Below, piece after piece: positions 9,711 to 19,496 of a stretch of 64,000 nt of DNA. Where the stretch lies: contig NZ_SMAF01000012.1 in assembly GCF_004343305.1 (NCBI RefSeq), positions 28,406-92,405 on the forward strand. The letters run 5' to 3'. The translations under genes were made by a program, and so were the position numbers. Numbering within the stretch: position 1 is the first letter of the stretch; each line of letters starts with the position of its first letter. The DNA is from Pseudofulvimonas gallinarii. GTDB lineage: Bacteria > Pseudomonadota > Gammaproteobacteria > Xanthomonadales > UBA2363. Under the pieces are notes generated by a model. The model made no database searches. It worked only from the letters and a program-made list of their open reading frames with translations, and was not told the origin of the DNA.

Positions 9711-10679
9711 GTGATCTATTCGCGAATTGCCGGAACGGGCAGCTACCTGCCTGAGCGTGTGTTGACCAACGCCGACCTCGAGAAAATGGTCGAGACCACC
9801 GACGAGTGGATCCGCGAGCGCACGGGCATTTCCGAGCGCCGGATCGCCGCCGAGGGCCAGACCACGGCGGATCTTGCCGAGCAGGCCGCGCGACGCGCGA
9901 TGGAAGCGGCCGGCGTCACCGCCGACGACATCGACCTGATCGCCCTGGGCACCACGACCCCCGACCTGATCTTCCCGAGCACGGCCTGCCTGGTGCAGGC
10001 GCGCCTGGGTGCGGGCGGTTGCGCCGCGTTCGATGTCAACGCCGCCTGCTCCGGATTCATCTACGCGCTGTCGATGGCCGACAAGTTCATCCGTTCCGGC
10101 CAGTCGAAGTGCGCGCTGGTGATCGGCGCCGAGACGTTGACCCGGATGATCGACTGGACGGACCGCGGCACCTGCGTGCTGTTCGGTGATGGCGCCGGCG
10201 CCGTCGTGCTGAAGCCGTCCGAAGAGACCGGCATCCTCTCGACGCACCTGCATGCCGATGGCGGCCACAAGGAACTGCTGTTCAATCCCGTCGGCGTGTC
10301 GTCCGGTTTCCGCGACGAGCACAACCACGGCGTCAAGGTGGTGATGATCGGCAACGAGCTGTTCAAGGTCGCCGTGCGCGCCCTGGCCAAGGTCGCCGAG
10401 GAAGCGCTCGAAGCCAACGGCATTGCCCAGGAAGAACTGGACTGGCTGGTCCCGCACCAGGCCAACCTGCGCATCATCAGCGCCACTGCGCGCCATCTCG
10501 GCCTGCCGATGGAAAAGGTCATCGTCACCGTCGACCGCCACGGCAACACGTCGTCGGGTTCGGTGCCGCTGGCGCTCGACGAAGCGGTCCGCGACGGCCG
10601 CATCCAGCGCGGCCAGCTGCTGCTGATGGAAGCCTTCGGCGGCGGCATCACCTGGGGTTCGGCACTGCTGCGCTACTGA
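9711..10679 (+). CDS. fabH: 3-oxoacyl-ACP synthase III (KAS III)
   Basis: Starts fatty-acid synthesis by condensing acetyl-CoA or a branched acyl-CoA with malonyl-ACP. The protein is 322 aa. The catalytic triad is visible: Cys113 in [11 protein letters not shown], His249 in [10 protein letters not shown] and Asn279 in [11 protein letters not shown]. The start is GTG, supported by GGGAGG 8 nt upstream. The plsX gene usual between rpmF and fabH in enterobacteria is missing here. Branched-chain acyl-CoA primers from the catabolic genes of the window could be substrates, but the sequence does not show this. Confidence 0.97.
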   Translation: MIYSRIAGTGSYLPERVLTNADLEKMVETTDEWIRERTGISERRIAAEGQTTADLAEQAARRAMEAAGVTADDIDLIALGTTTPDLIFPSTACLVQARLGAGGCAAFDVNAACSGFIYALSMADKFIRSGQSKCALVIGAETLTRMIDWTDRGTCVLFGDGAGAVVLKPSEETGILSTHLHADGGHKELLFNPVGVSSGFRDEHNHGVKVVMIGNELFKVAVRALAKVAEEALEANGIAQEELDWLVPHQANLRIISATARHLGLPMEKVIVTVDRHGNTSSGSVPLALDEAVRDGRIQRGQLLLMEAFGGGITWGSALLRY

Positions 10680-10752
10680 TCGGGTCGGCTCCGGCGAGAC
10701 ACGGAGTGTCCGCTCGCCGGTGTATCGAACAAGTGAACTGGGAGTTTTCTGG

Positions 10753-11709
10753 ATGACTGCACAAAACCAATCGATGGCCGATCTGGCCTTCGTGTTCCCG
10801 GGGCAGGGGTCGCAGGCGCCGGGCATGCTGGCGGACCTGGCGGCCGCGTTTCCGCTGGTGACCGACACCTTCGCCGAGGCCTCCGAAGGGGCAGGCGTGG
10901 ATCTGTGGGAGATCAGCCAGTCCGGCGACGAACGCCTCAACCAGACCGAGTTCACGCAACCGGCGCTGCTCGCCGGCGGCATCGCGGTGTGGCGGCTCTG
11001 GCGCGCGCAGGGCGGGGCCATCCCGGCGCAGCTGGCCGGCCACAGCCTGGGTGAATACACCGCGCTGGTCGCAGCGGGCGCCCTTTCGCTGGCTGACGGT
11101 GCCCGCCTGGTGCGCGAGCGCGGCCGCCTGATGCAGGAAGCGGTGCCCGCCGGTGTCGGCGCCATGGCCGCGGTGCTCGGCACCGACGACGCGCTGGTTG
11201 CCGACGTCTGCGTCGCGGCGTCCGGCGACGAGGTCGTGGTTCCGGCGAACTACAACTCCCCCGGCCAGATCGTCATCGGCGGCCACGCCGTCGCCGTGGA
11301 TCGCGCCATTTCGCTGCTCGCCGAGCGTGGCGTGCGCAAGGCGGTGAAACTGCCGGTCAGCGTGCCTTCGCACACGCCGCTGATGCGTCCCGCGGCGGAG
11401 CGCCTGGCAGGCGTGATGGCGCAGCTGGACTGGCAGATGCCGTCGCTTCCGGTGCTGCACAACGTCGACGCCCGACGTCGCGATTCGGTCGAGGCGATCC
11501 GCGATGCGCTGGCGGCGCAGCTGTTCCAGCCGGTGCGCTGGACCGACTGCGTGCAGGCGCTGGTCGCGGCTGGCGCGACGCGGATCGCCGAATGCGGTCC
11601 GGGCAAGGTGCTCGCCGGCCTGGTGAAGCGCATCGACAAGTCGCTGGACATGCGCGCCCTCGGCGGCGCGGACGAATTCAACGCGGCGCTTGACGCCTGG
11701 CGCGCCTGA
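10753..11709 (+). CDS. fabD: Malonyl-CoA:ACP transacylase
   Basis: Transfers malonyl from CoA to ACP, 318 aa. The N-terminal FVFPGQGSQ motif, the active-site Ser98 in GHSLGEYTAL and His207 in VPSHTPLM are present. The ATG at 10753 has GGGAG 8 nt upstream; an upstream in-frame ATG at 10720 lacks this and adds 11 residues unlike the family. It is the third gene of the yceD-rpmF-fab cluster, 73 nt after fabH. Confidence 0.96.
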   Translation: MTAQNQSMADLAFVFPGQGSQAPGMLADLAAAFPLVTDTFAEASEGAGVDLWEISQSGDERLNQTEFTQPALLAGGIAVWRLWRAQGGAIPAQLAGHSLGEYTALVAAGALSLADGARLVRERGRLMQEAVPAGVGAMAAVLGTDDALVADVCVAASGDEVVVPANYNSPGQIVIGGHAVAVDRAISLLAERGVRKAVKLPVSVPSHTPLMRPAAERLAGVMAQLDWQMPSLPVLHNVDARRRDSVEAIRDALAAQLFQPVRWTDCVQALVAAGATRIAECGPGKVLAGLVKRIDKSLDMRALGGADEFNAALDAWRA

Positions 11710-11729
11710 GCACCGACAAGGAGACCCTT

Positions 11730-12479
11730 ATGAACGCAGTGCTTGAAGGCGAAATCGCCCTCGTCACCGGCGCCAGCCGCGGCATCGGCGCCGCCATTGC
11801 CGACACGCTGGCCCGGGCCGGCGCACGCGTGATCGGCACCGCCACCAGCCCGTCCGGCGCCGATGCCATCAGCGAGCGACTGGCGGCGCTGCCCGGCAAG
11901 GGCGAGGGCCGCGTGCTGGACGTGACCGCGCCGGGCGCCTGCGAGGCGCTGGTCGAAGCGGTCGGCAAGGACATCGGCGCGGTGTCGATCCTCGTCAACA
12001 ACGCCGGCATCACCCGCGACCAGTTGTTGATGCGCATGAAGGACGACGACTGGCAGGGGGTCATCGACACCAACCTGACTTCGGTCTTCCGCCTCGGCAA
12101 GGCGGTCCTGCGCGGCATGATGAAGGCACGCAAGGGCCGCATCATCTCCATCGCCTCGGTGATCGGTTCCATCGGCAACGCCGGCCAGGCCAACTACGCG
12201 GCCGCCAAGGCCGGCATTGTCGGCTTCAGCAAGTCGATGGCGCGCGAAGTCGGCAGCCGCGGCATCACCGTGAACGTGGTCGCGCCGGGTTTCATCGAGA
12301 CCGACATGACGCGCGACCTGCCGGAGGCACAGCGCCAGGCGCTGGCCGATTCGATCGCGCTCGGGCGCCTGGGCACGCCGGACGATATCGCGCAGGCGGT
12401 CCTGTTCCTGGCCGGACCGGGCGGCGCCTACATCACCGGCGAAACGCTGCATGTCAACGGCGGCATGTACATGAGTTGA
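11730..12479 (+). CDS. fabG: 3-oxoacyl-ACP reductase
   Basis: NADPH-dependent short-chain dehydrogenase, 249 aa, reducing 3-oxoacyl-ACP. The cofactor motif TGASRGIG lies near the N-terminus, NNAGIT at about 90, and the catalytic Ser143, Tyr156 and Lys160 (NYAAAKAG) follow. The C-terminus [12 protein letters not shown] is typical of FabG. AAGGAG lies 6 nt before the ATG. It sits 20 nt after fabD. Confidence 0.97.
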   Translation: MNAVLEGEIALVTGASRGIGAAIADTLARAGARVIGTATSPSGADAISERLAALPGKGEGRVLDVTAPGACEALVEAVGKDIGAVSILVNNAGITRDQLLMRMKDDDWQGVIDTNLTSVFRLGKAVLRGMMKARKGRIISIASVIGSIGNAGQANYAAAKAGIVGFSKSMAREVGSRGITVNVVAPGFIETDMTRDLPEAQRQALADSIALGRLGTPDDIAQAVLFLAGPGGAYITGETLHVNGGMYMS

Positions 12480-12690
12480 GGCTAGCGGCTGGCAAGGCGC
12501 ATGCCACCTTCGCGACACTCGGACTTGCAGCCGGCTGGGTCGGGAAACCGCTTCACGGACGGGCGCCAATCGTGTCCGTTCCTGTGTCGTGTTCTTCGTC
12601 CTGGCCGGCAGGAATCCGCGTAACGTCCGGCACCTCCACGTTATTTTTCCGCCCCGGTCGGGGGCTTCCCTCCGCCGGGCGGTCATGCTC

Positions 12691-12696
12691 TACAAT
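12691..12696 (+). promoter_or_regulatory. Candidate -10 element for acpP
   Basis: TACAAT within GCTCTACAATCCCC, ending 36 nt before the acpP ATG. No clear -35 box is visible. The 253-base gap between fabG and acpP, longer than the other gaps here, supports a separate acpP promoter, as expected for this highly expressed gene. Confidence 0.45.
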
Positions 12697-12732
12697 CCCC
12701 GCTTCACTCACGCAGCAGAGGTCGTCACACAC

Positions 12733-12972
12733 ATGAGCAGCATCGAAGATCGCGTCAAGAAAATCGTGGTCGAGCAGCTCGGGGTCAAGGAAGAGGAAGT
12801 TACCCCCAGCGCATCGTTTGTCGATGATCTCGGCGCAGACTCCCTGGATACCGTCGAGCTGGTGATGGCGCTCGAAGAAGAGTTCGAGTGCGAGATCCCG
12901 GACGAAGATGCCGAGAAGATCACCACCGTCCAGCAGGCCGTCGACTACGTCAAGGCCCACGTCAAGGCCTGA
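12733..12972 (+). CDS. acpP: Acyl carrier protein
   Basis: A 79-aa acidic ACP that carries growing acyl chains on 4'-phosphopantetheine. The attachment site is Ser37 in [18 protein letters not shown], the universal ACP motif. The open frame runs 48 codons further upstream, but the family start [12 protein letters not shown] fixes the ATG at 12733. It lies between fabG and fabF, as in most gammaproteobacteria. Confidence 0.97.
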   Translation: MSSIEDRVKKIVVEQLGVKEEEVTPSASFVDDLGADSLDTVELVMALEEEFECEIPDEDAEKITTVQQAVDYVKAHVKA

Positions 12973-13084
12973 GCCTTGACCGGCGCGTCCGTCCAGACGG
13001 AGCGGACGCGCATGCAGTTGAATCCGGCGCCCGGCAATCCTGCCCGGGCGCATTCATGTCCATCCGTTGAAGTGTGATATCGCC

Positions 13085-14326
13085 ATGAGCAAGCGTCGCG
13101 TCGTCGTCACCGGCCTGGGCATCCTGTCGCCCGTCGGAAATACCATCGATTCGGCCTGGGAGGCCGTGACAGAAGGGCGCAGCGGCATCGGCCCGATCAC
13201 CCACTTCGACGCCAGCGCGTTTGCAACGCGCATTGCCGGCGAGGTCCGCAACTTCGATCCAGCCCACTGGATCGCCGCCAAGGACGTGAAGAAGATGGAC
13301 CCGTTCATCCACTACGGCATCGCCGCCGGACTGGATGCGCTGGCCGATTCCGGGCTTGAGATCACCGATGCCAACGCCGAGCGCGTCGGCGCGGCGATCG
13401 GCGCCGGCATCGGTGGCATCGGCACCATCGAGAAGACGCACGAGGCCTACATGACCGGTGGGCCGCGCAAGATCTCGCCGTTCTTCGTGCCGAGCGCGAT
13501 CATCAACATGATCTCGGGCCACCTGTCGATCATGAAAGGCCTGAAGGGCCCCAACTTCGCGGCCGTCACGGCCTGCACCACCGCCACCCACTGCATCGGC
13601 CTGGCCGCGCGCATGATCGCCTACGGCGACGCCGATGCGATGCTGGCGGGTGGCGCCGAGTATTCGACGACGCCGACTGCCGTCGGCGGCTTCATTTCCG
13701 CCCGCGCACTGTCCAGCCGCAACGACGAACCCGAGCGTGCCAGCCGTCCGTGGGACGTCGATCGCGACGGCTTCGTGCTCTCCGATGGCGCCGGCATCGT
13801 GATGCTGGAGGAATACGAGCACGCACGCGCCCGCGGTGCCCGCATCTACTGCGAGCTGATCGGTTTCGGCATGAGCGGCGACGCCTACCACATGACCGCG
13901 CCGAGCGAGAACGGCGACGGCGCCGCGCGCTGCATGGTCAACGCGCTGCGCGACGCCGGCATCGACGCCGCCGAAGTCGGCTACATCAATGCGCACGGCA
14001 CCTCGACGCCGGCCGGCGACGTCGCCGAGGCGCAGGCGGTGCGCAGCGTGTTCGGCGAGCACGCAGGCAAGGTTATGGTCAGCTCGACCAAGTCGATGAC
14101 CGGACACCTGCTCGGTGCGGCCGGCGGCATCGAAGCGATCTTCGCCATCCTGGCCCTGCATCGCGGCGTCATTCCGCCGACCATCAACCTGGAAAATCCC
14201 GATCCGGCCGTGGCCGGACTGGACCTCGTGCCGAACACGGCGCGCGAGGCGCAGGTGGACATCGCGCTGTCGAACTCCTTCGGTTTCGGCGGCACCAACG
14301 GCACGGTCGTCTTCCGGCGCGCCTGA
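13085..14326 (+). CDS. fabF: 3-oxoacyl-ACP synthase II (KAS II)
   Basis: Elongating condensing enzyme, 413 aa. The catalytic residues are Cys164 (VTACTTATH), His304 ([11 protein letters not shown]) and His341 ([12 protein letters not shown]). The C-terminus [14 protein letters not shown] is diagnostic. The ATG at 13085 ([12 protein letters not shown]) was preferred to an in-frame ATG six codons upstream. The gene follows acpP by 112 nt and precedes pabB by 63 nt. Confidence 0.97.
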   Translation: MSKRRVVVTGLGILSPVGNTIDSAWEAVTEGRSGIGPITHFDASAFATRIAGEVRNFDPAHWIAAKDVKKMDPFIHYGIAAGLDALADSGLEITDANAERVGAAIGAGIGGIGTIEKTHEAYMTGGPRKISPFFVPSAIINMISGHLSIMKGLKGPNFAAVTACTTATHCIGLAARMIAYGDADAMLAGGAEYSTTPTAVGGFISARALSSRNDEPERASRPWDVDRDGFVLSDGAGIVMLEEYEHARARGARIYCELIGFGMSGDAYHMTAPSENGDGAARCMVNALRDAGIDAAEVGYINAHGTSTPAGDVAEAQAVRSVFGEHAGKVMVSSTKSMTGHLLGAAGGIEAIFAILALHRGVIPPTINLENPDPAVAGLDLVPNTAREAQVDIALSNSFGFGGTNGTVVFRRA

Positions 14327-14389
14327 CCGCGCTGGCGGTCGCCTTCCGGCGAGTCCGCGTCCCGCAACCATGTCGCCGGCAGGCCACCG

Positions 14390-15748
14390 ATGACCTCGAC
14401 CGTCGACACGCTTGCGGGCATTGATCCGCTGGCGCTGCTGGCCCGCTGGCCGCAGCGCTACCCCGCGTTCCTCGACAGTTCCGCCGGCAATCCGCTCACC
14501 GGTCGTCGCGACCTTCTCGCGGTCGGCGACGGTCGCCATCTCGTGCTCGGCGGCGACGGCCAGGTACGCGACCAGGACGGGCAGGTGGTCGGCAGCGATT
14601 TCGCCAGTTGCCTCGACGCCGCGTTCGACCGCGAGCGACTCGAACGCGACAGCGCTGACGACGATGTCGCCGGCGGTGGCTGGCTCCTCTACCTGGGCTA
14701 TGAAGCGGTCGCGCAGTTCGAACCGACCTTGCGCCTGCCGGCCTTCAACGAGGCGGCGTTGCCGGTCGCGCTTGCGCTGCGCACGCCGGCCACCCTGTGG
14801 CGGGAACATGCCGACGGTCGCAGCCGCGTCTTTGCCGAGCCCGGCTGGGAACACCTGCTGGATCGCCTTTGCGAAGACGCCGCCGAGTGCGCATCTCCTG
14901 GGCACGGCGACGATCTGCCGCCGGTCGATGCGCTGGTCGAGGATCCGCCGCAACGCTTTGTCGATGGCGTGCAGCGCGTGCTCGACCACCTGCGTGCCGG
15001 TGACACCTTCCAGGTGAACCTTTCGCGCGGCTGGCGGGCGCGTTTCGCGGCGTCGCCGGACCCGGTGGCGCTGTACAGGCGCCTGCGGCGCCTCAGTCCG
15101 GCGCCGTTCTCGGCGCTGCTGCGGTGGCAGGACGCCAGCGTGCTGAGCGCCTCGCCCGAACGCCTGCTGCGCGTGCGTGGTCGCCGCATCGACACCCGTC
15201 CCATCGCCGGAACGCGGCCGCGGGGGCGTGACGAAGCGGAGGACGCGGCGCTGCTCGCCGAGCTGATCGCGCATCCCAAGGAGCGCGCCGAACATGTCAT
15301 GCTCATCGACCTGGAGCGCAATGACCTCGGGCGCATCTGCATACCGGGCAGCATCCGCGTCGACGAGCTGATGACGCTGGAGTCGTACGCCCATGTCCAC
15401 CACATCGTTTCCAACGTCGGCGGCGAGCTGCGCGCGGACGTGACGCCCGGGCAGGTGCTGCGCGCGCTGTTCCCCGGTGGCACGATCACCGGCTGTCCGA
15501 AGGTGCGCTGCATGGAGATCATTGCCGGGCTGGAAGCGGTCGGCCGCGGTCCCTATACCGGCGCCATCGGCTATCTGGACTGTCACGGCGACATGGATCT
15601 CAACATCCTGATCCGCAGTGCCTGGCTGGATGTCGACCGCATGGGCTTCCGCACCGGCGCCGGCATCGTCGCCGATTCGATCGCCGGGCGGGAACTCGCC
15701 GAAACACGCGCCAAGGCGCGCGGCATGTTGGCGCTGCTCGGACAATGA
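14390..15748 (+). CDS. pabB: Aminodeoxychorismate synthase component I (PabB-type)
   Basis: Chorismate-utilising enzyme of 452 aa making 4-amino-4-deoxychorismate for folate. The C-terminal catalytic domain has DLERNDLGRI, ESYAHVHHIVSNV, the unusual FPGGTITGCPKVRCMEII and TGAGIVADS. The overlap with pabC (ATGA) supports pabB over trpE. At the position where E. coli PabB has a catalytic Lys (PIKGT), this protein reads PIAGT (Ala273), as TrpE does. Anthranilate synthase or a lysine-independent PabB therefore remains possible. A separate amidotransferase (PabA) is not in the window. Confidence 0.85.
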   Translation: MTSTVDTLAGIDPLALLARWPQRYPAFLDSSAGNPLTGRRDLLAVGDGRHLVLGGDGQVRDQDGQVVGSDFASCLDAAFDRERLERDSADDDVAGGGWLLYLGYEAVAQFEPTLRLPAFNEAALPVALALRTPATLWREHADGRSRVFAEPGWEHLLDRLCEDAAECASPGHGDDLPPVDALVEDPPQRFVDGVQRVLDHLRAGDTFQVNLSRGWRARFAASPDPVALYRRLRRLSPAPFSALLRWQDASVLSASPERLLRVRGRRIDTRPIAGTRPRGRDEAEDAALLAELIAHPKERAEHVMLIDLERNDLGRICIPGSIRVDELMTLESYAHVHHIVSNVGGELRADVTPGQVLRALFPGGTITGCPKVRCMEIIAGLEAVGRGPYTGAIGYLDCHGDMDLNILIRSAWLDVDRMGFRTGAGIVADSIAGRELAETRAKARGMLALLGQ

Positions 15749-16635
15749 AACGTTCGCGCACCGTGGCCGGCCCGGCAAAGCGCCCCGGCATCACTCGCGT
15801 CCAGGCACTGGTCGATGGCAAGCCGTCCGCGAGCATTCCGGCGCTCGATCGCGGGCTGGCCTATGGCGACGGCCTGTTCGAAACCATCCGCTTCGTGGCC
15901 GGGGCCGCGCCCTTGTGGCCACTGCATATGGCGCGCCTGCGCGCCGGTTGCCGACGGTTGCAACTGCCGCAACCCGACCTCGCACTGCTCGCGCGTGAAG
16001 CGGGTTGTCTTGCCCGTGGCGGCGACTGCATCGTCAAGCTGGTGCTTACCCGCGGCGACGGCCGCGGCTATGGGCCGGATCACGCCGCTACGACAAGGCG
16101 GATCCTCGGCCGCCACGACCTGCCCGGGATGCCCGCCAGCGTCTACGGCCAGGGCGCGCGCCTGCGCTGGTGCCGCCTGCAGCTGTCCAGCCAGCCGGCA
16201 CTGGCCGGCCTAAAACACCTCAACCGCCTTGAAAACGTGCTCGCGCGGGGCGAATGGCGCGACCCGCGCATCCATGAAGGCCTGCTGCTCGATGCCGACG
16301 GACACGTGATCTCGGCAACCGCTGCAAACGTTTTCATCGTGCGTGGCGGTGTGCTCCTGACACCGAAGCTGGACCGCTGCGGCGTTGCCGGCGTCGCGCG
16401 CGCCTGGATCCTGCGTCGTGCGCGCCGGGCGATGGCCGTGCGCGAGGACGATCTGGACCGCGCAGCCGCGCTCGCCGCCGACGAGGTCTTCATCAGCAAC
16501 GCCGTGCGCGGCATCGTTCCGGTCACGCGCATCGGCGATCGCCGATTTCCCGTCGGACCGGTAACCCGAAGGCTCGGTTACACTCTGGCGGCCCTGGGCA
16601 TTGGCCAGCCACCCGGAACGCTTTCGGAACGATGA
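15745..16635 (+). CDS. pabC: Aminodeoxychorismate lyase
   Basis: PLP-dependent fold-type IV enzyme, 296 aa, releasing pyruvate from aminodeoxychorismate to give p-aminobenzoate. The motif LDRGLAYGDGLFETIR is the family's N-terminal signature. The PLP lysine is Lys157 in LAGLKHLNRLENVLAR, and EVFISNAVRGIVPV stands near the C-terminus. It overlaps pabB and mltG by 4 nt each (ATGA), so translation is probably coupled. The first 15 residues are Arg/Lys-rich and not conserved; a later start is possible. Confidence 0.93.
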   Translation: MKRSRTVAGPAKRPGITRVQALVDGKPSASIPALDRGLAYGDGLFETIRFVAGAAPLWPLHMARLRAGCRRLQLPQPDLALLAREAGCLARGGDCIVKLVLTRGDGRGYGPDHAATTRRILGRHDLPGMPASVYGQGARLRWCRLQLSSQPALAGLKHLNRLENVLARGEWRDPRIHEGLLLDADGHVISATAANVFIVRGGVLLTPKLDRCGVAGVARAWILRRARRAMAVREDDLDRAAALAADEVFISNAVRGIVPVTRIGDRRFPVGPVTRRLGYTLAALGIGQPPGTLSER

Positions 16636-17756
16636 CCGAGTCTCCCTCCGCAACCTGGCATCGTGCGCACGGCTGGATCGGCAAGGTGCTGCTGGTCCTG
16701 CTGCTGCTCACTGCGGTCGCTGCCGCATTCGCCTGGCGCGATTACCAGCACTTCGCTTCGACACCGCTGCCGATCGGCAATGACGAAGTGATCTTCGAGG
16801 TCAAGAAGGGCGACTCGCTGCGCACCGTCGTGCGCCGCCTGGCGCGCATGGGCCTGACCGAGAACTGGCGCCAGCCCTGGTGGCAGGCGCTGGCGGTGGA
16901 AACCGATGTCATCCGGCGCCTGCAGGTTGGCGAGTACGCGCTGGGCCATGGCGTCACGCCGCGCAGCCTGCTCGACAAGTTCGCGCGTGGACGCGTGGTC
17001 CAGCACCAGTTCACCATCATCGAAGGCTGGACCTTCGGCCAGCTGCGACGCGCGCTGGCCGACGTCGAAGGCATCACGCACACGCTCGCCGACCAGAGCG
17101 ACGAGATGATCATGGCGGCGCTGGATGCCGAGGGCCAGCACCCGGAAGGCTGGTTCCTGCCGGAGACCTACGCCTTCACCCGCGGCGTCACCGACCTGGC
17201 GCTGCTCAAGCGCGCGCACCTGGCGATGAAGGCGGAACTGCAGGCCGCGTGGGCGAAGCGCAGCGAGGCCACCGCCGTGGAGACGCCTTACCAGGCGCTG
17301 ATCCTCGCGTCGATCATCGAGAAGGAAACCGGCAAGGCCAGCGAGCGGCCGGAGATCGCCGGCGTGTTCTCGCGGCGCCTGCGCCTGGGCATGCGGTTGC
17401 AGACGGATCCGACGGTGATCTACGGCCTGGGCAGCGCCTTCGACGGCAACCTGCGTCGGCGTGACCTGCAGGCCGACACGCCTTACAACACCTACACGCG
17501 CGAAGGCCTGCCGCCGACACCGATCGCGCTGCCGGGCAGGGATTCCATCGCCGCGGCGATCTCGCCGGCCGATGGCAGGACGCTGTATTTCGTTTCGCGC
17601 GGTGATGGCAGCCACCAGTTCTCCGAGAACTATCGCGACCACGTCAACGCCGTGCGCCGCTACCAGCTCGGCGCGCGCCGGCAGGTCCTGCAGGCGGAAT
17701 CGACGGGCCCGGCCGGCGACGCCGGCGCTGGCGACGACGACGCGTCGACGCCATGA
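16632..17756 (+). CDS. mltG: Endolytic murein transglycosylase
   Basis: Inner-membrane enzyme of 374 aa that cuts nascent peptidoglycan glycan strands in the periplasm. One membrane segment (about residues 15-35, LLVLLLLTAVAAAFAW) follows a short cytoplasmic tail. A LysM-like region comes next, then the YceG domain with the catalytic Glu near 230 in LASIIEKETGKASERPEIAGVF. LQTDPTVIYGLG and TPYNTYTREGLPPTPI are family signatures. It overlaps pabC and tmk by ATGA junctions. Confidence 0.95.
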   Translation: MTESPSATWHRAHGWIGKVLLVLLLLTAVAAAFAWRDYQHFASTPLPIGNDEVIFEVKKGDSLRTVVRRLARMGLTENWRQPWWQALAVETDVIRRLQVGEYALGHGVTPRSLLDKFARGRVVQHQFTIIEGWTFGQLRRALADVEGITHTLADQSDEMIMAALDAEGQHPEGWFLPETYAFTRGVTDLALLKRAHLAMKAELQAAWAKRSEATAVETPYQALILASIIEKETGKASERPEIAGVFSRRLRLGMRLQTDPTVIYGLGSAFDGNLRRRDLQADTPYNTYTREGLPPTPIALPGRDSIAAAISPADGRTLYFVSRGDGSHQFSENYRDHVNAVRRYQLGARRQVLQAESTGPAGDAGAGDDDASTP

Positions 17757-18400
17757 ACGGCCGTTTCATCAGCATCGAAGGGGGCGAGGGTGCCGGCAAG
17801 AGCTCGGTGATCGCCGCCTGTCTCGACCATCTGCGAGCGCACGGCATTGATGTCGTTGCCACGCGCGAACCCGGCGGCACCGCGCTGGCCGAACGCATCC
17901 GCGCACTGATGCTGGACGCCGCGCACACCGGCATGACGGCGCACACCGAGTTGCTGCTGGTCTTCGCGGCGCGTGCCCAGCATGTGCGCGAAACCATCCG
18001 CCCGGCCCTGGCGCGCGGTGCCTGGGTGCTGTCGGACCGCTTCACCGATTCCAGTTACGCCTACCAGGGTGGCGGACGCGGCCTTCCGGTCGATGTCATC
18101 GCCATGCTCGAGGACTTCGCCGTCGAGGACACGCGTCCGGACCTCACGCTGTGGCTTGACCTGCCGGTAGCCGATGGACTGGCGCGGATGAAAGGCCGCG
18201 GCGACGCCGACCGCATCGAGGCCGAGTCGCTGGCCTTCTTCGAGCGCGTCCGTGCCGCCTTCGCGGCGCGCGCCGCGGCAGAGCCCGCGCGATTCCGTCG
18301 CATCGACGCCGCCGCCGCGATCGATGACGTCGCCGCGCAGGCCCGAGCCGCGCTGGATGCGCTGGTCGCGGGCAACAGAAACAGGGTGGTCCTGTCATGA
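17753..18400 (+). CDS. tmk: Thymidylate kinase
   Basis: Phosphorylates dTMP to dTDP, 215 aa. The P-loop GGEGAGKSS lies at about 8-16, the REPGGT motif at about 40, and the DRF/Y motif in LSDRFTDSSYAYQGGGR. The lid region lies around KGRGDADRIEAE. It overlaps mltG and holB by ATGA. The order mltG-tmk-holB is conserved in gammaproteobacteria. Confidence 0.96.
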   Translation: MNGRFISIEGGEGAGKSSVIAACLDHLRAHGIDVVATREPGGTALAERIRALMLDAAHTGMTAHTELLLVFAARAQHVRETIRPALARGAWVLSDRFTDSSYAYQGGGRGLPVDVIAMLEDFAVEDTRPDLTLWLDLPVADGLARMKGRGDADRIEAESLAFFERVRAAFAARAAAEPARFRRIDAAAAIDDVAAQARAALDALVAGNRNRVVLS

Positions 18401-19332
18401 GTACAACGCTGGCGCCCTGGCTGCAGCCGGCGTGGACGCAGTTTGAATGCGCGCTGCGCAACGGTCGGCTTGGTCATGCCGTGTTGCTCGCCGGTGAGCA
18501 GGGGCTCGGCAAGCGGACGCTGGCACAGGCGATGGCGACGCGCCTGTTGTGTCAATCGCCCGCCGCCGACGGCAGCGCCTGCGGCCACTGCCGCAGTTGC
18601 GTCTGGCTGGCCGCCGGTACGCATCCGGATTTCCGGCAGGTGCAGCCGGAAGAAGACAGCGACAGCATCAAGATCGCGCAGATCCGCGACCTGATCGCCC
18701 GCGTGCAGCTGACCGGCCAGGCCAGCGCCGTGCGCGTCGCCATCGTCGAACCGGCAAACGCGATGACCAACCAGGCGCAGAACTCGCTGCTCAAGACGCT
18801 GGAAGAACCGCCGCCGGGCGTGCACCTGATCCTCGTGGCGGACGAGCCCGAGCATCTGCTGCCTACGGTGCGCAGCCGTTGCCAGCACTATGTGGTCACG
18901 GTGCCTTCGCCGCAGGTCGTGCAGGCGTGGCTGGCTGCTCAGGGTCGCAGCGTACTGGCGTTGACCGTCGCGCTGGCGGCCGGCCATCCCGGAACGGCGA
19001 TGGCCTGGAGTGAACCGGAGGCTTCGAAGCGCCTCGCTGCCGTCGGCGAGGACCTGGTCGCCGTGCGCAAGGGCCGACAGTCGCCACTGGCCGTGGCCGG
19101 TCGCTGGGCGGCGGCAGCGGACGACAATGTCGAGGCTGCGATCGCCTGGTTGCGTCTGTGGGGCTGGGCCAGCGCCGGCCACGACGTCGCCCAGGGCATC
19201 ACGGCGCCGGCCGATCTCGACCATCTCAGCCGCTGCCAGGCCGAGGCCATGAAACTGCGCGGCCGCCTGCGCGCGCCGCTCAAGCCGAGCTGGCTGCTGC
19301 ACGAGTGGCTGCTGTCCTGGCAGGGCAAGTGA
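18397..19332 (+). CDS. holB: DNA polymerase III delta-prime subunit
   Basis: Clamp-loader subunit, 311 aa. An AAA+ fold with a P-loop-like GEQGLGKRTL is followed by a four-cysteine zinc module (C-x8-C-x2-C-x2-C, in CQSPAADGSACGHCRSC), a hallmark of delta-prime. The segments NAMTNQAQNSLLKTLEEPP and LLPTVRSRCQHY (SRC motif, supplying an arginine finger in related subunits) are present. It overlaps tmk by ATGA and is the last gene of the run; a long hairpin follows at once. Confidence 0.95.
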   Translation: MSTTLAPWLQPAWTQFECALRNGRLGHAVLLAGEQGLGKRTLAQAMATRLLCQSPAADGSACGHCRSCVWLAAGTHPDFRQVQPEEDSDSIKIAQIRDLIARVQLTGQASAVRVAIVEPANAMTNQAQNSLLKTLEEPPPGVHLILVADEPEHLLPTVRSRCQHYVVTVPSPQVVQAWLAAQGRSVLALTVALAAGHPGTAMAWSEPEASKRLAAVGEDLVAVRKGRQSPLAVAGRWAAAADDNVEAAIAWLRLWGWASAGHDVAQGITAPADLDHLSRCQAEAMKLRGRLRAPLKPSWLLHEWLLSWQGK

Positions 19333-19334
19333 GC

Positions 19335-19376
19335 GGGGCCTTGTCCGCGATCGGTTGCAGTCGCGGACAAGGCCCC
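19335..19376 (+). terminator. 16-bp perfect hairpin after holB
   Basis: Perfect arms GGGGCCTTGTCCGCGA (19335-19350) and TCGCGGACAAGGCCCC (19361-19376) with a 10-nt loop, starting 2 nt after the holB stop. There is no T-tract on either side, so it may act as a processing or stability element or a Rho-assisted stop rather than a classic terminator. Confidence 0.6.
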
Positions 19377-19496
19377 AGGCACGGCACGGATCCCGCTTGC
19401 CCGTAGAAGGCTTTCCCCGCCCCAACCTCCGGCACGTGCGCGACAGGACAACCGGAGTAAGCTTGCGGCGCCTTACCGGAATCGCAGCGTGCCGCC

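Noticed and set aside
12962..15778. 938-codon minus-strand frame
   Set aside because: Antisense shadow of fabF and pabB, both with catalytic residues on the plus strand.
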